A DNA stretch of 64,000 nt from Oceanobacillus oncorhynchi (lineage in GTDB: Bacteria; Bacillota; Bacilli; Bacillales; Amphibacillaceae), in the NCBI RefSeq assembly GCF_000821065.1, contig NZ_CDGG01000001.1, positions 3,100,001 to 3,164,000 of the forward strand, read 5' to 3'. Below the pieces are notes generated by a model. It searched no databases, was not told the origin of the DNA, and was given only the letters and a program-made list of their open reading frames with translations. The translations under genes and the position numbers were made by a program. Positions within the stretch are counted from its first letter, which is position 1. Each line of letters starts with the position of its first letter. Below are positions 36,040 to 44,995 of this stretch, in pieces.

Positions 36040-36777
36040 ATGGTGCTTCAAAATAGAGAAATTATCGTCACTGGTGCAGCTGCTGGAATAGGGAAGGAAG
36101 TGGTCCGGCAGTGTATAGAGGAAGGCGCGGCTGTTATAGCGTGTGATAGGAATCAAGAAGGACTGGATGATTTAAAACAGAGGATAGATCATCGCGACAA
36201 ATTATTTACATATGCATTAGATATCAGCAGCTATAAAGCAGTTTCTGCATTCTTTCATTATCTGGAAACAGAACATCCCGAGTTAGACGGATTAGTGAAT
36301 AATGCGGGTATCTACTTAGCAAAAAATATTGCAGATTATCAAGAGGATGAAATAAACAAGGTATTAGATGTGAATGTAAAGGGAGGCATTTATTTCTCGC
36401 AGCTGTTTGGTGAAAAGCTGCTTCAAGCAAAGCAACCTGGCGTGATTGTCAATATGTCCTCCGTTGCAGGGATGGAAGGGAGCTCGGATGCAATCTATGG
36501 TGCTTCAAAAGCAGCAATTCTGGGGCTGACGAAAAGCTGTGCCATGAATTTTTCTCCATACATCCGGGTAAACGCTGTTGCGCCGACGATGGTGGACACC
36601 TCGATGATGGAAGTCATCCCTTCGTGGAGAAAAGAAGAATATTTACATAGCGAATTAGTTGATACACCAGTAACTGCTAAGGATGTTGCTGAAACAGTAG
36701 TGTTCTTGTTATCGGATAAGTCGAAACATTATACAGGAGCTACTTTTGATATCAATAACGGCGGTTATCTGAGATGA
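36040..36777 (+). CDS. Short-chain dehydrogenase/reductase
   Basis: Classical SDR of 245 residues. Cofactor motif TGAAAGIG (11-18), an Asp after the second strand (ACDRNQEG) suggesting NAD(H), NNAG structural motif, and the catalytic Ser in MSSVAG with YGASK as the Tyr-Lys pair. The substrate is unknown. AAAGGAGA lies eight bases before the ATG. The SAP-domain gene follows after 27 bases. Confidence 0.9.
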   Translation: MVLQNREIIVTGAAAGIGKEVVRQCIEEGAAVIACDRNQEGLDDLKQRIDHRDKLFTYALDISSYKAVSAFFHYLETEHPELDGLVNNAGIYLAKNIADYQEDEINKVLDVNVKGGIYFSQLFGEKLLQAKQPGVIVNMSSVAGMEGSSDAIYGASKAAILGLTKSCAMNFSPYIRVNAVAPTMVDTSMMEVIPSWRKEEYLHSELVDTPVTAKDVAETVVFLLSDKSKHYTGATFDINNGGYLR

Positions 36778-36804
36778 AGCTGCACGTCAGGGGGGAGCGA
36801 AAAA

Positions 36805-37413
36805 ATGAACAGACAGAATAAAGAGACTCGTCCTTATTTGGATGAGAACATTTCGGTAGAAGATTTTTTAGATTTCTATTGGTTGAAGGTGGAATTGCAG
36901 GATTTTTGCAGAAAGAAAGGAATGCAAACTTCAGGAGCTAAAACAGAAATTGCAGAACGTATCATCCATTATTTAAAAACAGGGGAGCTATCACAAGCTG
37001 CCAAGTCTAAAAAAGCACCTGCATATCCAGAAAAACGGAAAAAAGCAGCTTCGATGAGTTTGGAAACGGTGATTGAAGCCAATTTTAAATGCACGCAGGA
37101 GCATAGAGAATTTTTTAAACGTGTGATTGGCCCGAAGTTTCATTTCTCTGTAGCCTTGCAGAATTATCTCAAAGCCAATGCTGGAAAAACATATCAAGAC
37201 GTAGTAGATCATTATTATCAATTAGAAGAAGATAAAAAGAAAGGAAAGCGTACAACGATTTCCGGACAATTTGAATATAATACGTTTATTCGTGCTTATT
37301 TTGATGATTCGGCGAATAAGGGAAAATCACTGCAAGACGCAATCAGTGCCTGGAAGGAAGTTCGGAGCAGACGCGGCGATAATGTATATCGATCTGCATC
37401 TGAAGCGGAATGA
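36805..37413 (+). CDS. SAP-domain protein with DUF6434-like region
   Basis: The 202-residue basic protein has an N-terminal SAP-type helix pair (LKVELQDFCRKKGMQTSGAKTEIAERI, about 29-55), a motif for nucleic-acid binding, and a C-terminal part (about 90-195) that resembles DUF6434. Cytosolic and likely DNA- or RNA-binding by inference; the biological role is unknown. GGGGGAG precedes the ATG. It is downstream of the SDR gene in a possible operon. Confidence 0.8.
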   Translation: MNRQNKETRPYLDENISVEDFLDFYWLKVELQDFCRKKGMQTSGAKTEIAERIIHYLKTGELSQAAKSKKAPAYPEKRKKAASMSLETVIEANFKCTQEHREFFKRVIGPKFHFSVALQNYLKANAGKTYQDVVDHYYQLEEDKKKGKRTTISGQFEYNTFIRAYFDDSANKGKSLQDAISAWKEVRSRRGDNVYRSASEAE

Positions 37414-37506
37414 AGTAAGTTAACACGAATCTGGATTGGGAGATTACAATCGGCTGCTCCCGCTTTGTCTACAACTATTTTACAGGAAAACAAATAGGTG
37501 ATACAT

Positions 37507-37737
37507 ATGATGAAAATTTGGTGGACAACAAGTATCGTTTGGATACTATTTTTTATAGCAGCATCTGTTGCTATCGGCGTTCGAGATGTTGACGGAGCAG
37601 GGGTGGTACAGACTCCTGAATTAAGATTTCTTGCATTTATGGTTTTAGGCGGATTTTTTGTACTTGTTCTGATAGGTCAATTGATATTTTTATATTTTGC
37701 AAGGAAAAGAAAGCATCCGTCTCTGGCAAAGAATTAA
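37507..37737 (+). CDS. Small two-helix membrane protein
   Basis: The product (76 residues) has two transmembrane helices (about 3-22 and 43-65) separated by a short acidic loop and ends in a basic tail (ARKRKHPS). AGGTGA at 37496-37501 points to ATG 37507 or 37510. No family recognised. Confidence 0.62.
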   Translation: MMKIWWTTSIVWILFFIAASVAIGVRDVDGAGVVQTPELRFLAFMVLGGFFVLVLIGQLIFLYFARKRKHPSLAKN

Positions 37738-37774
37738 AAATAAAACAATTTACATATCAGAAAGGATGGATGAC

Positions 37775-38290
37775 ATGCAGGGATACGAGAGTAAACAAGC
37801 TCTAATTGATGAAATCACTAAGAGAGCCAATTTATTTATTAGTGAATTTGATTCAGTGAATCATTCAGATAAAGATGTCTCTGTAGATGATGTAGACAGA
37901 ACGCCGGCACAAATGATTGCTTATCAGCTGGGATGGATGAATTTAATCTTATTCTGGGAGCAGGCCAATCAAAATGGGGAAGATGCTATCACGCCAACGC
38001 CGGATTATAAATGGAATAATCTCGGCGGCCTTTATCAAAGCTTCTATGATACGTATGCAGATGATTCATTGGGAAATCTGATTGAGAAGTTTCATCAAGA
38101 TGTTGACCGGGTCATTCAGTTGGTAGAAAGCTATCAGGATAAAGAGTTATTTGAGCAGGGTGGCAGACAATGGGCGACGACGACTCCTTCCAGCTGGGCG
38201 ATTTGGAAATGGATCCATATTAATACAGTGGCGCCGTTTAAGACATTCCGGACGAAGATTAGAAAGTGGAAAAAGGTTCGGGGAGTATAA
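37775..38290 (+). CDS. ClbS/DfsB family four-helix-bundle protein
   Basis: The 171-residue protein matches DUF1706 (ClbS/DfsB): QALIDEITKRANLFISEFD at the start, DRTPAQMIAYQLGWMNLILFWE, then TPDYKWNNLGGLYQSFY and the C-terminal WAIWKWIHINTVAPFKTFRTKIRKWKK. ClbS is a colibactin self-resistance cyclopropane hydrolase in E. coli; in Bacillaceae the role is unknown and no colibactin genes are nearby. ATG 37775 is set by AGAAAGGATGG about nine bases upstream. A paralogue lies at 54536. Confidence 0.87.
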   Translation: MQGYESKQALIDEITKRANLFISEFDSVNHSDKDVSVDDVDRTPAQMIAYQLGWMNLILFWEQANQNGEDAITPTPDYKWNNLGGLYQSFYDTYADDSLGNLIEKFHQDVDRVIQLVESYQDKELFEQGGRQWATTTPSSWAIWKWIHINTVAPFKTFRTKIRKWKKVRGV

Positions 38291-38412
38291 GTTTGCATTG
38301 CTGCAATCTGCAAAATAAGCAGATACTAAAAAAGAATAGGAAGTTAATCGGGAAATTACTAACGTATCATGTTATTAATGGAATCCTATTAATCAAGAGA
38401 GGAGTTTATAAT

Positions 38413-38829
38413 ATGAATGGAAAAGAAATTTATCAAGCATGGATGAATGCCTGGAATGAAGACATATCTATTCTGCATGACATTACTGATGAGGATTGCA
38501 CAGTACATCAAGCAAGAACAGATGGCAAAGATTCGGGCAGCGCAAAAGGGATAAAAGCATTAAAGGATGTTGTTGAATCTGCTAAATACTATTTTGAAAA
38601 TGTAAACATGTCCCTAGTGGTTCAGCCCATTGAAGAAGGAAACTATGTTTCCGCCCGCTGGAATTTTGAAGGCATTTATAATGGTAATATGGAGGGAGCA
38701 AAAGCAGAGAAAGGAAAGCTTGTTTCCTTTGATGGAACGGACATATTCCGTATTGAAAAGGGTAAAATCAAAGATTATTGGGTTTCTTCTGATGTAATGG
38801 ATTTTATGAATCAGCTGGAAGTATTTTAG
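38413..38829 (+). CDS. SnoaL-like (NTF2-fold) protein
   Basis: The 138-residue product has the cone-shaped NTF2/SnoaL pattern: a helical start (YQAWMNAWNE), HxAR-type core strands (VSARWNFEGIYNG), and the ending GTDIFRIEKGKIKDYWVSSD. Family members are small-molecule isomerases, cyclases or polyketide-modifying proteins; the function here is unknown. GAGGAG before ATG 38413 decides the start; the longer frame back to 38266 overlaps the ClbS gene. Confidence 0.82.
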   Translation: MNGKEIYQAWMNAWNEDISILHDITDEDCTVHQARTDGKDSGSAKGIKALKDVVESAKYYFENVNMSLVVQPIEEGNYVSARWNFEGIYNGNMEGAKAEKGKLVSFDGTDIFRIEKGKIKDYWVSSDVMDFMNQLEVF

Positions 38830-38985
38830 TGGTATGTTCAGTTGGACTTACTTGAAAATTCATTAATTTTTGCTAGCTCTATATGAAGGATGAAGCTGTT
38901 GATGTATAGTATGATAACCTTTTGAAAATTAGTTCGGAAAGCGAGTAAGTTTAAGAAACATAACGTTCTAATCAAAATCTAGTTA

Positions 38986-39022
38986 AGAAAACACTGAAAT
39001 GCAGCTGCTTCAGTGTTTTTTG
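38986..39022 (+). terminator. Intrinsic terminator
   Basis: AAAACACTGAA and TTCAGTGTTTTTT arms around a 10-base loop end the SnoaL transcript. 38830-38985 shows no gene. Confidence 0.85.
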
Positions 39023-39145
39023 ATTTTTTTGGCGGGAACAGATGATTCATTTCGTGAAGACAATTCAATCATTAAGGGCTTCAAAAACTTAATGATTGAA
39101 TGAATTTAAATGGCATTTTTGAAGTAACAGTCCGCAAAGTACTTC

Positions 39146-39176
39146 TTGACATTCAAGTTACTTAAAGGGTTATGCT
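39146..39176 (+). promoter_or_regulatory. MerR-type promoter/operator with long spacer
   Basis: TTGACA (39146-39151) and TATGCT (39171-39176) are 19 bases apart, the over-long spacer typical of MerR-activated promoters, and the spacer holds the dyad TTCAAGT-T-ACTTAAA (39152-39166). Confidence 0.7.
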
Positions 39177-39212
39177 TATAGTTAAGAAAGGGAATTGGAG
39201 GAAAACATATTG

Positions 39213-39971
39213 ATGACGATACAGGTCTTTTCAATACAGACTGGAATACCAAAAAGCACCCTTCGTTTTTATGAAGAAAAGCATCTTCTGAAATCAGTAA
39301 GGGAGGAGAGCAGTAACTACCGCATGTATGCCGAAGATCAAATTCCTCTCGCCAAGCTGATTGCAAGCTTGCGGGCAGCTAAGGTTCCTATCCGTGATAT
39401 TCAGCTTTATTTAGAAGCGAACGAAAACAGCCGGAAGCAGATGAAGAAGAAATGGATTCAAACCATAAAAGAAAATCAGAGACAGCTGGAAGTCAGTCTT
39501 CGCTATTTAGAAAGTGATAATGAGAAAGAAGAGATTTATATGTTTGAAAAAACGGGAGAGAAAGTCATTTGGTTTGAGGCAGAATCCGCTGCGGGACAGT
39601 TTAGCCGGGAGTTTGTTTTCAGAAGAGAACAGATGAAACAGCACTATATTCCGATTAACAACATGTATTTACGGTATATATCCGGAAACAGAAATCAAGT
39701 CAAAGCAGAGATTGGCTTCGGTGTATCCCGAGAAATAAATACAGCACTCTTTCCAGATGCTTTTTCAGAAAAAATGCGGGGCAGCTTCTGTGTCGGTCTT
39801 CCTTTTAATGAAGACTTTTCAAAAATTGAAAGAGCTTATCGCAGCTTAATGGATTATTGCGTGACAAACAGCTGGACTCCTGCTGGTTCTATTCTGGAAT
39901 GGTATCGCGGTGACCAGATGGAAACAGCCGACATCATTATGCCTGTCAGTTATATAGGGGCGAAGCAATGA
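39213..39971 (+). CDS. MerR-family regulator with GyrI-like ligand domain
   Basis: The 252-residue activator/repressor has the winged HTH at its N-terminus (FSIQTGIPKSTLRFYEEKHLL, then NYRMYAEDQI), a dimerisation coiled coil (about 75-110) and a C-terminal domain of about 140 residues resembling GyrI/BmrR-type multidrug-binding domains. The start is ATG 39213 or TTG 39210, placed by GGAGG at 39197-39201. Its own promoter has the long spacer expected for MerR control. Its stop overlaps the start of the following acyltransferase-like gene (ATGA), so that gene is its likely target. Confidence 0.85.
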   Translation: MTIQVFSIQTGIPKSTLRFYEEKHLLKSVREESSNYRMYAEDQIPLAKLIASLRAAKVPIRDIQLYLEANENSRKQMKKKWIQTIKENQRQLEVSLRYLESDNEKEEIYMFEKTGEKVIWFEAESAAGQFSREFVFRREQMKQHYIPINNMYLRYISGNRNQVKAEIGFGVSREINTALFPDAFSEKMRGSFCVGLPFNEDFSKIERAYRSLMDYCVTNSWTPAGSILEWYRGDQMETADIIMPVSYIGAKQ

Positions 39972-40999
39972 AGCATAGAAAAAAACTGCAGGTGGAAGTC
40001 ATGGAACTAAAAGGGAAGATGTATGAAATCGGCAGGAAACAGGGCATTGCGCTGAAATCGAATGCAAAATGGAAACAGCAAACGGAATTACAGACGAATG
40101 GAAACATGCTGGAAGCAAGAAAACAAATAGAGAAAGTTTCGCCAAGTCTTTTGAACGAGATAGAGGGGCTGGCTGCAGGGATGAACATTCATGTAGATAC
40201 AGCAATGCAGCTGTTTGGAGGGTACAATATACAAATGCCTTCCATGGGCTGTACCACACTGGCCAATGACTCTTTGTATGTGAGAAATTATGATTTTAGT
40301 GATGCATTATATGATGCTCGACTGGTTCTGCTCAATCCGGATAACAGCTATGCAAGCATCGGGTTCAGTCAGCAGATTACTGGCAGACTGGATGGCATGA
40401 ATGAAAAGGGGCTTGTGATTGGGCTGCATTTAGTAAATGAAAAGGTCAGTCAAAAAGGCTTTTTGGCAACGACGATATGCCGAATGGTCTTGGAGCAATG
40501 TGCTGACATTTATGAAGCAATTTCACTTATCAAACAAGTTCCCCATCAGTATTGCGTGAACTTTTCCATCATGGATAGAGAAGGAAATAATGCTGTTGTG
40601 GAAGTATCACTTGAGCAACAGATTGTTTATAAAAGGACACCGCTGATATGTACGAATCATTTTGAATCTAAGCAGCTAAGTGAAAAAAATAGAGCATTCA
40701 TTCAAGGTTCGCTGCACCGTAAAAATTATTTGGAAGCCTTGGAAAAGAAAAATGTTACTCCAATTTCTGCGTATCATATATTTAACGATGAAGAATCGCC
40801 ATTATTTTTCAAGGATTATAAAGAATACTTTGGAACACTTCATACGGTGGTCTATTGCCCTAAAGACCGGGGTGTAATGGCGGGGATTGGAGGAAATGGT
40901 GATCCCTATTTCCTTTCGTTCAACGATTGGCTGAAAGGAAAAGAAAAACTGCCTTGTTTACTTGAAGGGGAGATAGCAAGCGGGAGCTTCCTTTATTAA
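39968..40999 (+). CDS. C45-type autoproteolytic acyltransferase/hydrolase
   Basis: Ntn-hydrolase of the acyl-CoA:6-aminopenicillanate acyltransferase/peptidase C45 family, 343 residues. The nucleophile is expected at C95 in SMGCTTLAND, exposed by self-cleavage between G94 and C95; RNYDFSDALYD, GRLDGMNEKGLVIGLH and SIMDREGNNAVVEVS are family blocks. It hydrolyses or transfers an amide-linked acyl group of unknown identity. No signal peptide. The ATG overlaps the MerR stop by four bases, so expression is coupled to the regulator. Confidence 0.86.
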   Translation: MKHRKKLQVEVMELKGKMYEIGRKQGIALKSNAKWKQQTELQTNGNMLEARKQIEKVSPSLLNEIEGLAAGMNIHVDTAMQLFGGYNIQMPSMGCTTLANDSLYVRNYDFSDALYDARLVLLNPDNSYASIGFSQQITGRLDGMNEKGLVIGLHLVNEKVSQKGFLATTICRMVLEQCADIYEAISLIKQVPHQYCVNFSIMDREGNNAVVEVSLEQQIVYKRTPLICTNHFESKQLSEKNRAFIQGSLHRKNYLEALEKKNVTPISAYHIFNDEESPLFFKDYKEYFGTLHTVVYCPKDRGVMAGIGGNGDPYFLSFNDWLKGKEKLPCLLEGEIASGSFLY

Positions 41000-41202
41000 T
41001 ATGGCGGGTTTAGATTGAAATCATGCCATCCTTTAAATACATCTTTTCTTAACCAAAGCGCGTTAAATTTGTTGTTCTCTGCTTTAATTTCTTACCTTGC
41101 TATGGCGGGGAAATGTAAAGCACAATCGTCGACAAAACGAAATCATTCCTGTAACATGGTCACTATTGTAATTTGTTATATGAAGGAGGGTGTCATAGAA
41201 AA

Positions 41203-42648
41203 GTGCAATCATTTAATAAAACACCTATCATTATCGTACTTCTTACAGGTGGGTTCATATCAATTTTAAACCAGACGACGATGATTACTGCCATCCCGCC
41301 AATCATGGACGAAATGGATGTAAGTGCCAATACCGGACAATGGCTGACGACGGTTTTTATGCTCGTCAATGGCGTTATGATACCAGTCACGGCATTTTTA
41401 ATGGCACGTTTCACGGCTAGGCAGCTGTTTATTACTGCGATGACCGTGTTTGCTGTCGGAACCGCTTTTTCTGCCATGGCTCCGAACTTTGGTATGCTGC
41501 TTTTAGGAAGGATCATTCAATCCAGCGGTGCAGGCGTAATCATGCCGCTGATGCAGACTGTGTTTTTACTACTTTTTCCTGTCAGGAACCGCGGCGTAGC
41601 GATGGGATTGGTAGGGCTGGTAATCTCTTTTGCTCCAGCGATTGGTCCTGCATTGTCCGGATGGATTATCACGAATTACTCCTGGCGCGCCGTATTTCTT
41701 CTTATTCTGCCTATAGCAATTATCGTTATTGTATTTGCAGCTAAAGTGATGAAAAATGTTACGGAATTAACGTATCCGAAATTGGATATGTTATCGATTA
41801 TCTTGTCATCTTTCGGTTTTGGCGGATTTCTATATGGATTTACAAGTGCAGGAAACAATGGCTGGGCAAGTCCCATTACGATTACTACCCTGATTGTCGG
41901 AACGGTAGCGCTAGTATGTTTCATTATCAGGCAATTACGTATGGAGACGCCTATGCTGGAGTTTAGGGTATTTAAAAATCCTATTTTTACTTTATCAACG
42001 ATTATTCCCATGATTGCATTTATGGGATTGATTGGCACGGAAACGTTAGTTCCGCTTTATATGCAGAATGCACGCGGTTTTACTGCGATGGAAGCAGGAA
42101 TTGCGCTTCTTCCCGGCGCTTTAGTGAATGGAATGATGTCTCCCATCACGGGTAAAATATTTGACCGTTTCGGTGCGAGGTGGCTCGCAGTAACCGGGCT
42201 TATCATTATTACCATCTCTACATTTGCATTTACCAATCTGGGACCGTCCACATCAATGTTAATGATTACGATTCTGTATGCGATCCGGATGTTCGGTTTG
42301 TCTATGGTCATGATGCCTGTAACAACTGCCGGTTTAAATCAGCTGCCTAGAGACTTGATTCCACATGGTACGGCGATGACGAATACGATGCGTCAGGTTT
42401 CAGCCTCTGTTGGAACAGCAATTGTCATTACCATAATGACAACAACGGAAATGTCTGCAGAGCATAATCCGGATATATCTTATCCAATGATCCATGGTGT
42501 TAATACAGCCTTTATGGTCATTACAATACTCTCTCTGATTGGGGTTGTAATCAGCTTCTTTATGAAGAATGGCAATACCCCTGCTGAAGAGCAAAGTCAT
42601 ATGCAGCGGGATGAAAGAGAAGAGCGGACAGTTCGTGAATCGAGGTAA
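41203..42648 (+). CDS. DHA2-family MFS drug exporter
   Basis: The 481-residue, 14-helix-type proton antiporter has the DHA2 (EmrB/QacA) wording LNQTTMITAIPPIMDEM, motif C-like GLVISFAPAIGPALSGWII, and NAMTN-type motif PHGTAMTNTMRQVSASVGTA. It probably exports lipophilic compounds. GTG 41203 is 12 bases after AAGGAGGG; the upstream frame from 41173 would include the ribosome site itself. It is closely similar to the gene at 56872. The MerR/C45 pair lies upstream, but 200 bases separate them. Confidence 0.88.
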   Translation: MQSFNKTPIIIVLLTGGFISILNQTTMITAIPPIMDEMDVSANTGQWLTTVFMLVNGVMIPVTAFLMARFTARQLFITAMTVFAVGTAFSAMAPNFGMLLLGRIIQSSGAGVIMPLMQTVFLLLFPVRNRGVAMGLVGLVISFAPAIGPALSGWIITNYSWRAVFLLILPIAIIVIVFAAKVMKNVTELTYPKLDMLSIILSSFGFGGFLYGFTSAGNNGWASPITITTLIVGTVALVCFIIRQLRMETPMLEFRVFKNPIFTLSTIIPMIAFMGLIGTETLVPLYMQNARGFTAMEAGIALLPGALVNGMMSPITGKIFDRFGARWLAVTGLIIITISTFAFTNLGPSTSMLMITILYAIRMFGLSMVMMPVTTAGLNQLPRDLIPHGTAMTNTMRQVSASVGTAIVITIMTTTEMSAEHNPDISYPMIHGVNTAFMVITILSLIGVVISFFMKNGNTPAEEQSHMQRDEREERTVRESR

Positions 42649-42791
42649 AACAGGCCAGAGGGAAAATGAAATGACTTATCCAGCAGGTATTTGATTGAAC
42701 TTGCGTAAGGGTATTTTGAACTGTGTGTTATTTTATCTCTTAAAGGTTTTTTTAGCAGTTTGTTAAAGTGTTATGAAAAATAGAGTTTGAA

Positions 42792-42830
42792 ACAGCGTCA
42801 AGGGGACCCCTTGACGTTTGTTTTTCAATA
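42792..42830 (+). terminator. Terminator after the DHA2 exporter region
   Basis: GCGTCAAGGGG-AC-CCCTTGACG is nearly perfect, followed by TTTGTTTTT. Confidence 0.85.
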
Positions 42831-43187
42831 AAGAGACAAAAGCAAATGGAAATGATGAATAGAATTTATTCAAAAGTGATGTTTCAAATTTGGATTTGTG
42901 CAGGACTCTTTCCATTTGTCTATTATAAAATTTGTTTGCCTTTTATAATTATAATTTACATTATTCATAATATTTAAATAAATATTTTTTTAGACTTTTA
43001 GTTAAAAATTTTATAAAAAACTAATGTCGATTGATATGCTGAAGAAAGTTGTTTAAAGCTTTGTGAAAAGGATTATATCAATCATTAGATATTAAAGTGA
43101 AATCCTACGAATACCGAAACAATGATAAAACATAACGGACTTCTAGAATATCGGCAGTCTGGAGACATTAAAATAATGCGTGAAATG
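42831..43187. other. AT-rich non-coding stretch
   Basis: No supported reading frame or RNA gene is seen; it leads into the interspersed repeat. The further stretch 43392-43770 is likewise without a supported gene. Confidence 0.6.
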
Positions 43188-43391
43188 AATTTATTTAGGC
43201 GGGAAATCTGGTGAGCTAACTTCCTGAATTACTCAAGATAACTCAGTGGGAGAAAGGAAACAGACTAAGTTCGCCACGCCTTGAGACTGGGCCTGCGATT
43301 ACTCGCCCACTGAAACCATTGCGATTACCTACCCCGAAGAAGAACTTTTGTGTGTCTAAAACTCCTGCTGCGTGAAGTTTTTCGTTTTATA
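43188..43391 (+). repeat. Interspersed repeat, copy B
   Basis: Same blocks and order as copy A at 21171-21340 (AATTTATTTAGGC, GTGAGCTAACTTCCTGAATT, CAGACTAAGTTCGCC, CTGCGATTACTCGCC, AACTCCTGCTGCGTGAAGTT). It is longer by about 30 bases because GCGATTAC and neighbouring sequence appear twice. No coding frame is conserved with copy A. Confidence 0.85.
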
Positions 43392-43770
43392 ATTAATGAA
43401 GGTATTGGCTTCATATTCTGCATTGCTAAAAATATTATCGTTAATGACATGGAATATTTCCCGGGAAAGCGCATAATCTGACATTTTTGTTGAAAATGAG
43501 GGAAGAATAGCGAATATTGCTATAATGATTGGAAAGAATGTGTTTAGGCAGTTTATCTAAGTAAAATAAAAAAGTCGTTGGAAGAAGTGCCTTCAATTAT
43601 GCGATGTTACTTTTATTGGATTTACGCCATCTGGCAGCATAGATGAGAGAAGTAGAGGCTCACCATGTTACACTGAGAAATATGGATTGGAATGATTTGA
43701 TATAGAATGATAAATACCATGCATTATATTTTACAGAACCTATCATATATTTTTTATTACGTAGAACCGT

Positions 43771-43805
43771 CCGAAAAACTCCCACTGACTGATGTTTCGT
43801 TTTAT
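43771..43805 (+). repeat. Solo copy of the repeat's right-hand unit
   Basis: AAAACTCCCACTGACTGATG plus TTTCGTTTTAT matches the end of copies A and B and the fragment at 20047. It lies 56 bases before fabH, followed by TTATAATTAG that may serve as a -10 region. Confidence 0.7.
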
Positions 43806-43860
43806 GTTATAATTAGTACCAGATAATAATACTAACTTCTAATTATTTTGGAGGGATTCG

Positions 43861-44868
43861 ATGATTGGAACAAGAATGACTGCGATCGGAAGCTATGTAC
43901 CTGAGAAGAAATTAACGAATTTCGATCTGGAAGAAATGGTGGAGACAACAAATGATTGGATTGTACAGAGAACTGGAATTCACGAACGAAGAATAGCGCG
44001 TTCAGATGAATTTACGAGTGATTTATGTGTAGCTGCTGTGGAAGATTTAATGCGAAGATATAATAAAACAGTGGAAGATGTCGATATGATTATTGTAGCA
44101 ACCAGCACGCCGGATTTTCCTTACCCGTCTGTTGCAAGCATTATACAGAATCGGCTGAAAATCAAGCAGGCAGGGGCCATTGACTTAGGTGCAGCGTGTG
44201 CGGGGTTTGTCTATGGTCTGCATACGGCGAATAGTTTAATTCGTTCCGGCCTTCATAAGAAGGTGCTTGTGATTGGAGCAGAAACGCTCTCAAAAGTAAC
44301 GGATTATACCGACAGAAGCACCTGTATTTTATTCGGTGATGCTGCCAGTGCAGTGTTAGTGGAAAAAGATGAGGACGCTGAAGATTTTATCGGCTTCCAT
44401 TTGGGCAGCGATGGTAGCGGCGCACAGCATGTATATCAAACCAGCTTAGCTAACAAGGTGAATGATGTAGAGCTAATTGACACAAAATATCTTGTCCAAA
44501 ACGGGAGAGAAGTTTTTAAATGGGTAGTAAGGAAGGTGCCGAAAAGCATTGAACAGCTTTTAGAGAAAACGGAAGCCGGCTTAGATGAGGTAGATTGGTT
44601 TATTCCGCATAGTGCCAACCTGAGATTGATTGAACCGATTTGTGAAAAAATAGGACACCCGATCGAAAAAACACTTTATAGCCTTGAGAAATTTGGGAAC
44701 ACTTCAGCAGCAACCATTCCTTTGGCACTGGACCTTGGTATTCGGAATGGGAAAGTGCAGAATGGAGATAAAGCGCTTCTGTATGGCTTCGGTTCAGGCT
44801 TGGTGCATGCAGGGCAGCTGTTAAAAATAAATTTTGATGAGGAAGTTAATACGCCGAGACCATTATAA
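43861..44868 (+). CDS. fabH: 3-oxoacyl-ACP synthase III (KAS III)
   Basis: Condenses acyl-CoA with malonyl-ACP to begin fatty-acid synthesis. The 335-residue protein has the catalytic triad C113 in GAACAGFVYGL, H250 in IPHSAN and N280 in FGNTSAA. The usual ACP-binding PHQAN motif has Ser for Gln. It is monocistronic and away from other fab genes, so it may be a second KAS III paralogue with different primer preference. GGAGGG is six bases before the ATG. Confidence 0.92.
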   Translation: MIGTRMTAIGSYVPEKKLTNFDLEEMVETTNDWIVQRTGIHERRIARSDEFTSDLCVAAVEDLMRRYNKTVEDVDMIIVATSTPDFPYPSVASIIQNRLKIKQAGAIDLGAACAGFVYGLHTANSLIRSGLHKKVLVIGAETLSKVTDYTDRSTCILFGDAASAVLVEKDEDAEDFIGFHLGSDGSGAQHVYQTSLANKVNDVELIDTKYLVQNGREVFKWVVRKVPKSIEQLLEKTEAGLDEVDWFIPHSANLRLIEPICEKIGHPIEKTLYSLEKFGNTSAATIPLALDLGIRNGKVQNGDKALLYGFGSGLVHAGQLLKINFDEEVNTPRPL

Positions 44869-44995
44869 TTAAATATGTATAGGAGAGGATTTTCGTAATG
44901 CATTTATGTACGAAAGTCCTCTTATTATTTTTTATAAAATCGTGGCGATACAAACCGTTAAATTCTAAAAATAGTTAAAGTAGTATTTATTATAT

